A stretch of 23,954 nt of DNA from Actinomycetota bacterium (GTDB lineage: Bacteria; Actinomycetota; Acidimicrobiia; IMCC26256; PALSA-610): positions 1-23,954 of the forward strand of contig JAUZEM010000025.1 of the NCBI GenBank assembly GCA_030839005.1. Reading direction: 5' to 3'. Under the pieces are notes generated by a model. That model saw nothing but the letters and a program-made list of their open reading frames with translations, searched no databases and had not been told where the DNA came from. Shown here one piece after another: positions 8,966 to 15,676 of the stretch. The translations under genes and the position numbers were made by a program. Each line of letters opens with the position of its first letter. Within the stretch, counting starts at the first letter, position 1.

Positions 8966-8998
8966 CCTTAAGCGTGTAGTGCCTTTAAGCGTGTAGTG
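8966..8998. repeat. 16/17-nt tandem duplication at the lpdA 3' end
   Basis: CCTTAAGCGTGTAGTG at 8966-8981 is followed directly by CCTTTAAGCGTGTAGTG at 8982-8998, differing by one T. The second copy holds the last codons and the TAA stop of lpdA; the first lies in the spacer before the E2 ribosome site. It looks like a recent tandem duplication of the gene's end. Confidence 0.85.
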
Positions 8999-10364
8999 AG
9001 CGTCCGGTGAGCGCGAGCACCGACTCGCCGAACAGCTCCGACAACGACGGATGCGCGTGGATCAACAGGCCCACATCGGCCGGGGTGGCCTCCCAGTTGA
9101 CGCTGAGGTACCCCTCGGCGATCAGTTCGGTCGCCCACGGGCCGGCGATGTGCACGCCGAGGATCGCGCCACCGCGCTCCGCGACGATCTTCATCATTCC
9201 GTCGGTCTCCCCGATGATGAGCGCCCGCCCGTTACCCATCCACCTGTGCACCGATGTCTCGACCTCGTACCCGCGTTCTTTGGCCTGCGCCTCGGTCAGC
9301 CCGCAGAACGCGACCTCGGGGTGGCAATAGATGCCCCACGGGACCTTGTCGTAGTCGATCGGCACCGGCGACTCTCCGAGCATCGTCTTGATCGCGACGA
9401 TCCCCTCCGAGAACGCGACGTGCGCGAGTTGAGGCGTCGCCACCACGTCGCCGGCCGCGTACACGCCGTCGACGTTGGTGCGCATGTTCCCGTCGACCGT
9501 GACGAAGCCGCGCTCGTCGACCTTGACGCCCGCGCCGTCGAGACCGATGTCCTCGGAGCGCGGACGTCGCCCGACCGACACCACCACCTTGTCGACCCGC
9601 AGCTGCTCCTCACCGCTCTTGCCCTCGAAGCGCACGGCCTTCCCGTCGAACCCCATCACGCGAACACCGGTGTGCGTTGTGACGCCTCGCTTCTGGAACG
9701 CACGGACGACCGTCTGCGCCACCTGCTGGTCGACCCCGCTGAGGATCTGAGGCAGTGCCTCGAGGATCGTGACGTCCGACCCGGCATCGACGAGGAATGA
9801 TGCGAATTCACAGCCGATCGCGCCGCCGCCGATCACTGCGACGCGCGGGGGGATCTCGTCCAACTGGAGCACTTCGTCGGACGAGAGCACGCGCGTCCCG
9901 TCGAACTCGAATCCGTCGACCGCGAGCGCGCGCGCAGACGAGCCGGTCGCGATGAGCACGTTGTGTCCGCGGATCATGCTTCCGTCGGAAACGCTGAGCG
10001 ACCGCCCATCGGACGCCAGCGCTCCCGTGCCGGCGACGATCGTTACCTTGCGGCCTTTCAACAGGGTCTCCAGACCCGAGGTGAGGCGATCGACCACCGC
10101 CTGCTTGCGCGTCTGCGAGGTTGCGAGCTGCAGCGCGGGGTCGGAGGTCAGAACACCGAACTCGGCGGCGGCGCGTACGGTGCGCAGCACCTCGGCGGTC
10201 TGCAGCAGTTCCTTGGCGGGGATGCAACCGCGATGCAGGCACGTACCGCCCATGCGCTGCTCCTCGACGATGGCGATGCTCATCCCCGCGCTCGCGCCGT
10301 ACAGCGCGGCCGCGTACCCGCCCGGGCCACCACCGAGTACGACGAGGTCGAAGTCGTCAGCCAT
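8985..10364 (-). CDS. lpdA: Dihydrolipoyl dehydrogenase (E3)
   Basis: 459 residues, FAD-dependent reoxidation of dihydrolipoamide with NAD+. The FAD-binding motif GGGPGGYAAA is at 11-20. The redox disulfide is Cys42/Cys47 in GGTCLHRGCIPAK, a variant of the usual CLNxGC spacing with His-Arg inside but the correct four-residue gap. A second Rossmann motif GGGAIGCEFASF lies mid-protein, and a GVYAAGDV FAD motif follows. The C-terminal catalytic pair HAHPSLSE (His438, Glu443) closes the partner active site in the dimer. The start ATG at 10364 has GAGAGGAA upstream. It heads the main part of the operon with E2 directly downstream (29 nt from its stop to the E2 start), so the product very likely works in the same complex. 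Length is typical. Confidence 0.97.
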   Translation of the reverse strand: MADDFDLVVLGGGPGGYAAALYGASAGMSIAIVEEQRMGGTCLHRGCIPAKELLQTAEVLRTVRAAAEFGVLTSDPALQLATSQTRKQAVVDRLTSGLETLLKGRKVTIVAGTGALASDGRSLSVSDGSMIRGHNVLIATGSSARALAVDGFEFDGTRVLSSDEVLQLDEIPPRVAVIGGGAIGCEFASFLVDAGSDVTILEALPQILSGVDQQVAQTVVRAFQKRGVTTHTGVRVMGFDGKAVRFEGKSGEEQLRVDKVVVSVGRRPRSEDIGLDGAGVKVDERGFVTVDGNMRTNVDGVYAAGDVVATPQLAHVAFSEGIVAIKTMLGESPVPIDYDKVPWGIYCHPEVAFCGLTEAQAKERGYEVETSVHRWMGNGRALIIGETDGMMKIVAERGGAILGVHIAGPWATELIAEGYLSVNWEATPADVGLLIHAHPSLSELFGESVLALTGRSLHA

Positions 10365-10409
10365 CTCGTCGGTTCCTCTCGTCGTGATCCACCTCGTCGA
10401 AGTTCGCTT

Positions 10410-10502
10410 TCATCGATTCACGAGGACGACCTGGAAGGCGAACGCGACCAGGATCAACAAGGCGGTGAGCGCCGCGAGAACGATGTAGGTCCGGGTGCTC
10501 AC
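10410..10502 (-). CDS. Putative 30-residue single-span membrane peptide
   Basis: A GTG-started ORF of 30 residues: a short polar start (STRTY), one strongly hydrophobic segment of about 22 residues rich in Leu, Val and Ala, then Asn-Arg at the end. GAGG precedes the GTG at about 6 nt. It ends 45 nt before lpdA on the same strand. The frame stays open upstream, but no start codon occurs there before the divergent gene at 10641, so this is the only start. It is the right size for a membrane-anchored micropeptide or a leader for the lipoate operon. I do not recognise a family. Being so short, it could be chance in GC-rich DNA, though the clean hydrophobic pattern argues for a real gene. Upstream of it (10503-10625) I see nothing clear. 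Confidence 0.4.
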   Translation of the reverse strand: MSTRTYIVLAALTALLILVAFAFQVVLVNR

Positions 10503-10625
10503 GGCAACCTCGGCGCTCTCGCTTCGCTTCGCCGGTACGGTTTCCGCACGCGCCGAGGCTATCCCTCCGTCTCCGGCACCCGGCCCCGGCGCCGAGCCGC
10601 TTGAGGCCGCTCCTCGGGAGACGAG

Positions 10626-10631
10626 TAACCT
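10626..10631 (+). promoter_or_regulatory. Candidate -10 hexamer (TAACCT) for a leaderless gene
   Basis: TAACCT ends 9 nt before the GTG at 10641, and no SD-like purine run lies in between. This fits an actinobacterial promoter whose RNA begins at or next to the start codon. Confidence 0.4.
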
Positions 10632-10640
10632 CTCACGTTC

Positions 10641-11972
10641 GTGGTCGAGCGTGTACAGCGGCTGGCGGGCGCCGCCAAGAAGCTCCCCTTACCCGAAGGC
10701 ACTTGGGCGATCGGCGCCGGCCTCGTCGTCGTCGGTCTGAGCGCGTACGGCTTCCAGATTCTTGCGGCAAAGCGATTGTCGGACAGTGATTTCACGTCAC
10801 TCAACGTTCTCTGGGCGATGGTCTTCGTGTTCTCGCCCGGCCTGTTCCAGCCGCTCGAGCAAGAGGTGGGCCGCGCGGTCTCGGCCCGTCGAGTCCGAGG
10901 CGAAGGCGGCGGCCCGCTGGTGAAGCGCGCCGCCCTGCTCGGAGGCCTGCTCGCGCTCGCGGTCATCGCGACCGCCGCCATCGCGCATCAGAAGATCATC
11001 GACCAGATGTTCGACGGTCGGGGCATCCTGATCGTCGCCCTGTTCGTCGCGATCCTCTGTTACTGCGTCGCCTTCATCACCCGCGGGACCCTGGCGGGAA
11101 ACGGCCGCTTCGGCGCATACGGCCTGATGCACGGCTCGGAGGGCATCGTACGCATCCTCGCCTGCATCGTCTTGTTCGCGATCGGCACGAAATCAGTGGG
11201 CCCCTGGGGCTTCGCCCTCGCGGCGCCACCAATGCTCGCCGTCGCGATCTCGCTCCGTGGCCAGCACGATCTCATGCTGCCCGGCCCGCAAGCGCCCTAC
11301 TCCGAGCTGTCGGGAGCGCTCGCGTGGCTCCTCCTGGGGTCGGTGCTCGCGCAGCTGCTCTCGTACGCCAGCGTGTTCGGGGTGAGTCACTTCGCAACCC
11401 CCAGCCAAAAGGACGTCAGCTCGCACTTCATCACCGGCCTGTTCGTCGCCCGCGTGCCGCTGCTTCTGTTCCAGGCCGTTCAGGCCGCGCTGCTGCCGAA
11501 GCTCGCCGCGCTCGCGAGTGAGGGCAAGCACGACGACTTCCGGATCGGCATGCGCCGATTGATCGCCGTGGTGCTCGTGCTGTGCGTAAGCGGAACGATC
11601 GCCGCCACGCTCATCGGACCCTGGGCCGGCAAGAAGCTGTTCGTCAGCAAATGGGATCTCGGCAACCGCGACATGTTCCTGCTGACGCTCGCGGCGACGG
11701 CCTTCATCGTTGCGCTCACTCTCGCACAGGGCCTCATCGCACTGAAGGCCTACAAGCAGAGTGCATTCGCGTGGATCGTCGGCATCGTCTCGTTCGTCGT
11801 CGCGGTCTCCCTCGGTCACGACCTGATCCTCCGCAACGAGCTCGCCTTCCTCGCCGGCGGAGGTGCGGCCGCAATCGTGATGGCCGGTCTCCTCGTCCCA
11901 CGGATGCGCCGCGGCGGCGCGACGCTGCAAGACCTGGTTGAGGTCGTCGAGCACGAACCGCTCGAAATCTGA
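10641..11972 (+). CDS. Polytopic MOP-superfamily flippase-like membrane protein
   Basis: 443 residues, about 12 hydrophobic helices, resembling polysaccharide flippases of the MATE/Wzx (MOP) type. It has a short N-terminal amphipathic stretch, charged loops near residues 80-95 (RRVRGEGGG) and 285-300 (SEGKHDDFRIGMRR), and a cytoplasmic tail rich in Glu. The position of the central charged FRIGMRRL loop after a long transmembrane block is typical of the two-lobe MOP design. No catalytic motif is seen. It starts the plus-strand arabinose-lipid cassette, with the prenyltransferase only 13 nt downstream, so export of a decaprenyl-linked sugar is a natural hypothesis, but substrate specificity is inferred only from context. 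Start GTG at 10641 has no ribosome site and may be leaderless. Confidence 0.75.
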   Translation: MVERVQRLAGAAKKLPLPEGTWAIGAGLVVVGLSAYGFQILAAKRLSDSDFTSLNVLWAMVFVFSPGLFQPLEQEVGRAVSARRVRGEGGGPLVKRAALLGGLLALAVIATAAIAHQKIIDQMFDGRGILIVALFVAILCYCVAFITRGTLAGNGRFGAYGLMHGSEGIVRILACIVLFAIGTKSVGPWGFALAAPPMLAVAISLRGQHDLMLPGPQAPYSELSGALAWLLLGSVLAQLLSYASVFGVSHFATPSQKDVSSHFITGLFVARVPLLLFQAVQAALLPKLAALASEGKHDDFRIGMRRLIAVVLVLCVSGTIAATLIGPWAGKKLFVSKWDLGNRDMFLLTLAATAFIVALTLAQGLIALKAYKQSAFAWIVGIVSFVVAVSLGHDLILRNELAFLAGGGAAAIVMAGLLVPRMRRGGATLQDLVEVVEHEPLEI

Positions 11973-11985
11973 AGGCCGCGGAGCG

Positions 11986-12897
11986 ATGGGCGCGCTGCAA
12001 TCCGAGGTTCCTGCGGACGAGCCACAGGCTCACCTTCCCGCGCTCGTTCGTCTCGCGCGGCCCAAGCAGTGGATCAAGAACGTTCTCGTCATCGCCGCGC
12101 CGGGCGCGGCCGGAGTCCTCGGCGAAGGGACCGCGCTCGCGCGCACGACCGTCGCGTTCGTGTGCTTCTGCCTGGCCGCGAGCGGGAGCTACTTCCTCAA
12201 CGACGCGCTCGACATCGACGCCGATCGCCGACATCCCACGAAGCGCCGGCGGCCGATCGCGTCGGGCGAGGTGTCGGTGCGTACCGCGGTCACCGGCGGC
12301 ATCGTGCTCGTGACGGCTGCCATTGCGCTCTCGTTTGCCGCCCGGTGGCAGCTCTCGCTCGTCATCGGCGGCTACCTGCTGCAGACCGTGTTGTACAGCG
12401 TGTGGCTCAAGCACGAGGCCGTGCTCGATCTCGCGTGCGTCGCGTCGGGCTTCGTGCTCCGCACGATCGCCGGTGGCGTCGCGGTCGGAGTGACGATCTC
12501 GCCGTGGTTCCTCATCGTCGCGGGCTCCGCCTCGCTCTTCATGGTCACGGGCAAGCGACACGCGGAGATGGTGGAGCTCGGCGACCACGCGGGCAGTCAC
12601 CGGCTCACCTTGGCGATGTACTCGCGCGAGTTCCTCAGCTACGTACGCGCAGTCGCGTCGAGCGTCACCGTGCTCGCGTATTGCCTCTGGGCGTTCGAGA
12701 AGTCGTCGACGGTAGGGAATCCAGTGTGGTTCGAGCTGTCGATCGTGCCGTTCGTTCTCGGCATCCTTCGCTACGCACTGCTCCTGGAGCAGGGCCGGGG
12801 CGGGGCGCCCGAAGAGCTCGTGCTCGCCGACCGCGTCCTGCTCGCGATGGGCGCGGCGTGGGCACTCTCGTTCGCGCTCGCGGTGCACGGTTCGTGA
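11986..12897 (+). CDS. ubiA: Decaprenyl-phosphate phosphoribosyltransferase (UbiA family)
   Basis: 303 residues, about nine membrane helices. It transfers 5-phosphoribose from PRPP to decaprenyl phosphate, the first committed step of decaprenylphosphoryl-arabinose synthesis. The signature spans residues 72-93: NDALDIDADRRHP then RRPIASG, giving the two metal-binding aspartates. The second site reads TGKRHAEM instead of the Asp-rich motif of UbiA/COQ2 enzymes, as in mycobacterial Rv3806c. The N-terminal RLARPKQWIKN is also characteristic. I chose ATG at 11986, which follows GAAGGCCGCGGAG. A longer frame reaches back into the flippase gene but has no support. The next gene, dprE1, overlaps its stop by GTGA, and pathway order matches gene order. 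Confidence 0.92.
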   Translation: MGALQSEVPADEPQAHLPALVRLARPKQWIKNVLVIAAPGAAGVLGEGTALARTTVAFVCFCLAASGSYFLNDALDIDADRRHPTKRRRPIASGEVSVRTAVTGGIVLVTAAIALSFAARWQLSLVIGGYLLQTVLYSVWLKHEAVLDLACVASGFVLRTIAGGVAVGVTISPWFLIVAGSASLFMVTGKRHAEMVELGDHAGSHRLTLAMYSREFLSYVRAVASSVTVLAYCLWAFEKSSTVGNPVWFELSIVPFVLGILRYALLLEQGRGGAPEELVLADRVLLAMGAAWALSFALAVHGS

Positions 12898-14264
12898 TCG
12901 CTGCGCCGGAACTGCTCTCGGGTTGGGGCCGCACCTCACCGACGCTCGCGACCGTTCACCGGCCGGACGACCTCGAGCACATCGTCTCGCAAGTAGCCGC
13001 GCCGAGCCCCCGCGGTGTGATCGCGCGTGGGCTCGGCCGGTCCTACGGCGATGCCGCGCAGAACGCCGGCGGCGACGTGTTGTCGTGCAGCAATCTCGAC
13101 GCAGTACTCGCGATCGACGTCGAGAAGGGCACGGTGACCGTAGAGAGTGGCGTGAGCCTCGACACACTCCTCCGGGTGCTCCTGCCGCTCGGCTGGTTCC
13201 CCATGGTCATACCCGGCACGAGCTATGTCACGATCGGCGGCGCGATCGCATCCGATATCCACGGCAAGTTCCGCCACGGCTCCTTCGCCGACTACGTCGA
13301 CCGTATGCGGGTCGTCACTCCCGCGCGCGGTGCTTGCATGCTCGAACCCGAGGGCGACGCCAAGGAGTTCTGGGCCACGACCGGCGGCATGGGTTTGACC
13401 GGTGTCATCACGGAGGCCACGCTCAAACTCCAACCCGTCCAGACCTCGCGCATCGTATGCGACACGGAACGCACCAACGACGTCGACGACTGTATGGCGC
13501 GCATGCTCGAACGCGATCACGAGTACCGCTACTCGGTCGCCTGGATCGACTGCCTCGCGTCGGGCGGCCACCTCGGGCGCGCCGTGCTGACGCGAGGCAA
13601 CCACGCCACATTCGACGATCTGGCGTTCTCCGACCGCGCTACCGCGCGTGAGTACATGCCGCGCACACTGCTGGCCGCTCCACAGTGGATCCCGAACGGT
13701 CTGCTCAACCCGCTCACCGTGCGCGCGTTCAACGAGCTGTGGTTCCGCAGGGCACCGCGCGAGCCGCACCGCGTCGTCGAAGGCATCAAGCCCTTTTTCT
13801 TCCCGCTCGACAGCGTTCGCGATTGGAATCGCATCTACGGACCGCGCGGCTTCGTTCAGTACCAGTTCGTGGTCCCCTCCGGATCGGAGCGGGTCGTGCG
13901 TACGGCCCTCCAGCGATTCAGCGCCGCCCGGGTTCCCACGTTCCTCGCGGTCCTCAAACGCTTCGAGCACGACAGCCGATCGCTCATCGGGTTCCCCATC
14001 TCGGGCTGGACGCTCGCGCTCGATATCCCGGCGGCGCCGGAGCTGACCCCGTTGCTCGACGGTCTCGACGAGCTGGTCGTGGAAGCGGGCGGCCGCGTCT
14101 ACCTGACGAAGGATTCCCGCCTGCGGCCGGAATTGCTTGCGGCCATGTACCCGCGCCTCGACAATTGGCGGTCCACCCGCGCCGCCCTCGATCCCGGCAA
14201 CCTGCTGCGAAGCGACATGGATCGCCGGCTCGACCTCAGCGGCGCCGGCAGGAGAGGCGCATGA
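12894..14264 (+). CDS. dprE1: Decaprenylphosphoryl-beta-D-ribose 2'-oxidase
   Basis: 456 residues, an FAD-dependent oxidase of the vanillyl-alcohol-oxidase fold that oxidises the ribose 2'-OH of decaprenylphosphoryl ribose to a keto intermediate for DprE2. FAD motif GLGRSYGDAAQN is at 47-58 and GGAIASDIHGK at 115-125. Aligning LAVLKRF (351-357) with the M. tuberculosis L363-V365-K367-F369 series gives a constant offset of 12. Lys406 (TKDSR) then equals Lys418 and His123 equals His132, while position 375 is Ala where the tuberculosis enzyme has Cys387, and 373 is Thr for Asn385. Start GTG at 12894 overlaps the ubiA stop (GTGA). An ATG-started frame beginning at 12069 is a shadow of ubiA plus this gene. 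The length agrees with the 461-residue tuberculosis enzyme. Confidence 0.95.
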   Translation: MIAAPELLSGWGRTSPTLATVHRPDDLEHIVSQVAAPSPRGVIARGLGRSYGDAAQNAGGDVLSCSNLDAVLAIDVEKGTVTVESGVSLDTLLRVLLPLGWFPMVIPGTSYVTIGGAIASDIHGKFRHGSFADYVDRMRVVTPARGACMLEPEGDAKEFWATTGGMGLTGVITEATLKLQPVQTSRIVCDTERTNDVDDCMARMLERDHEYRYSVAWIDCLASGGHLGRAVLTRGNHATFDDLAFSDRATAREYMPRTLLAAPQWIPNGLLNPLTVRAFNELWFRRAPREPHRVVEGIKPFFFPLDSVRDWNRIYGPRGFVQYQFVVPSGSERVVRTALQRFSAARVPTFLAVLKRFEHDSRSLIGFPISGWTLALDIPAAPELTPLLDGLDELVVEAGGRVYLTKDSRLRPELLAAMYPRLDNWRSTRAALDPGNLLRSDMDRRLDLSGAGRRGA

Positions 14265-14277
14265 TGGAGGCTCTGGC

Positions 14278-15039
14278 GTGAGGGACGCGTTGGGCGAGGT
14301 GCAGTCGGTGCTCGTGCTCGGAGGAACCTCCGACATCGCGCTCGCGACCGTTCGCAAGGTCGTCGCCCGGCGCGGCGCGCGCGTGGTACTCGCCGCTCGC
14401 AAGCCCGAAACTTGCGACTCGGCGGCCGCCGTGCTGCGTGACGCCGGCGCGTCCGAGGTCCACTCGGTCGCGTTCGATGCGACCGACTTCGCATCGCACG
14501 AGGGCTTCGTGCGCGCCACGTTCGACCGCTTCGGCGACTTCGACCTCGTGCTCGTCGCGTTCGGCGTCCTGGGCGACCAGGCTCGCGCCGAACACGATCC
14601 GGGCGCCGCGCTCGAGATCGTGCAGACCAATTTCTCCGGGACCGTGTCGGTGACAGTGCCGGTAGTCACCCGCCTGCGCGCCCAGGGCCACGGCGACCTG
14701 GTGCTCCTTTCGTCGGTCGCGGGCGAGCGCGTGCGGCGCTCGAACTTCGTGTACGGCTCGTCCAAGGCCGGCATCGACGGCTACTACCAGGGTGTCGCCG
14801 CGTCACTCGCGACGAGCGGAGTGCGCGTGATGATCGTGCGCGCCGGGTTCGTGCACACGAAGATGACCGACGGGCTGAAGGCGGCGCCGCTTTCGGTCAC
14901 AGTCGACGCGGTCGCCGACGCCGTCGTACGCGGGCTGGCACGCGGTCGCGAGATCGTATGGGTCCCCCCCGCGATGCGCTACGTGATGGTCGTGCTCCGG
15001 CACCTGCCCGTCGCCGTCTTCCGTCGACTGCGCTTGTAA
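14278..15039 (+). CDS. dprE2: Decaprenylphosphoryl-2-keto-erythro-pentose reductase
   Basis: 253 residues (254 in M. tuberculosis), a short-chain dehydrogenase that reduces the keto intermediate from DprE1 with NAD(P)H to give decaprenylphosphoryl-arabinose. The nucleotide motif is GGTSDIA (15-21), the DprE2-type variant of TGxxxGIG. Active site: Ser145/146 in LLSSVAGE, and Tyr159/Lys163 in YGSSK. A basic, hydrophobic C-terminus (RYVMVVLRHLPVAVFRRLRL) may dock to the membrane next to the lipid substrate. Start GTG at 14278 is set by GGAGG seven nt upstream, one of the few clear SDs in this cassette; it lies 13 nt after the dprE1 stop. The DprE1-DprE2 adjacency is the same as in mycobacteria. 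Confidence 0.94.
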   Translation: MRDALGEVQSVLVLGGTSDIALATVRKVVARRGARVVLAARKPETCDSAAAVLRDAGASEVHSVAFDATDFASHEGFVRATFDRFGDFDLVLVAFGVLGDQARAEHDPGAALEIVQTNFSGTVSVTVPVVTRLRAQGHGDLVLLSSVAGERVRRSNFVYGSSKAGIDGYYQGVAASLATSGVRVMIVRAGFVHTKMTDGLKAAPLSVTVDAVADAVVRGLARGREIVWVPPAMRYVMVVLRHLPVAVFRRLRL

Positions 15040-15040
15040 T
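15035..15040 (+). promoter_or_regulatory. Candidate -10 hexamer (TGTAAT) overlapping the dprE2 stop
   Basis: TGTAAT, one mismatch from TATAAT, contains the dprE2 TAA and ends exactly 6 nt before the GTG at 15047. There is no ribosome site in that spacer, so the HAD gene could have its own leaderless transcript. Confidence 0.4.
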
Positions 15041-15046
15041 GCGCTC

Positions 15047-15676
15047 GTGAGCCGGCGGACCCTCGCCGCCTTCGACTTCGACGGCACGCTGACCCGGCGC
15101 GACACGCTGGTCCCGTTCCTCGCGACCATCGCCGGGCGCGCAACGCTCCTCCGCGCGCTCACCGCCGAGTCGCCGCGGCTCGCGCTCGCGGCGGTCGGCC
15201 GAGGCGATCGCGACGTCGTGAAGGAGCGGGTGCTGACCCGAGTTCTCGCCGGACGGTCGTACGCCGATGTCGAAGCGGCCGGACGGGTGTTCGGAGCAAA
15301 GCTCATACGGTCGGCGATCACGAGCGCAGGCCGCGACCGGATCGCGTGGCACCTTCGCGAAGGCCACGAGGTGGTCATCGTCTCCGCGTCACTCGACGTG
15401 TACCTCGACGTCGTCGCTCGATCACTGGGCGTCGCACACCTCTTGTGCACGGGTCTCGTCGCGGACGAGCGCGGGCGCTGCACCGGGCAGCTGAGGGGCG
15501 CGAACTGCCGCGGCGCCGAGAAGGTCGCCAGGTTGCGCGCCCTGTTCGGCGACGACGACGTCGAGTTGTGGGCCTACGGCAACAGCCGCGGCGACGACGA
15601 GATGATGGCCCTCGCACACCATCCCGTGAGCGTCCGACGCGGCCGGATGCGCCGGCCGACGCCCGGCGGGTCCTAA
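15047..15676 (+). CDS. HAD-IB family phosphatase
   Basis: 209 residues of the SerB-like HAD subclass IB. Motif I is DFDGTLT at 10-16, with nucleophile Asp10 and acid/base Asp12; motif II is the Ser in VSAS (113); the Lys is in AEKV (159); motif III is GNSRGDDEMM (178-187) with Asp183/Asp184 for Mg2+. The helical cap lies between about residues 20 and 100. All catalytic residues are present. Its place right after dprE2 suggests it dephosphorylates decaprenylphosphoryl-5-phosphoribose, a step done in mycobacteria by a PAP2-type enzyme (Rv3807c). That is inference from context; related HAD-IB proteins also act on phosphoserine and glycerol phosphates. The start is GTG at 15047. The 3' end overlaps the convergent amidase stop by 4 nt (CTAA). 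Confidence 0.9.
   Translation: MSRRTLAAFDFDGTLTRRDTLVPFLATIAGRATLLRALTAESPRLALAAVGRGDRDVVKERVLTRVLAGRSYADVEAAGRVFGAKLIRSAITSAGRDRIAWHLREGHEVVIVSASLDVYLDVVARSLGVAHLLCTGLVADERGRCTGQLRGANCRGAEKVARLRALFGDDDVELWAYGNSRGDDEMMALAHHPVSVRRGRMRRPTPGGS

Noticed and set aside
12936..14774. 612-residue minus-strand ORF
   Set aside because: Shadow of dprE1 and dprE2 with repeated low-complexity Arg/Ala/Ser residues.
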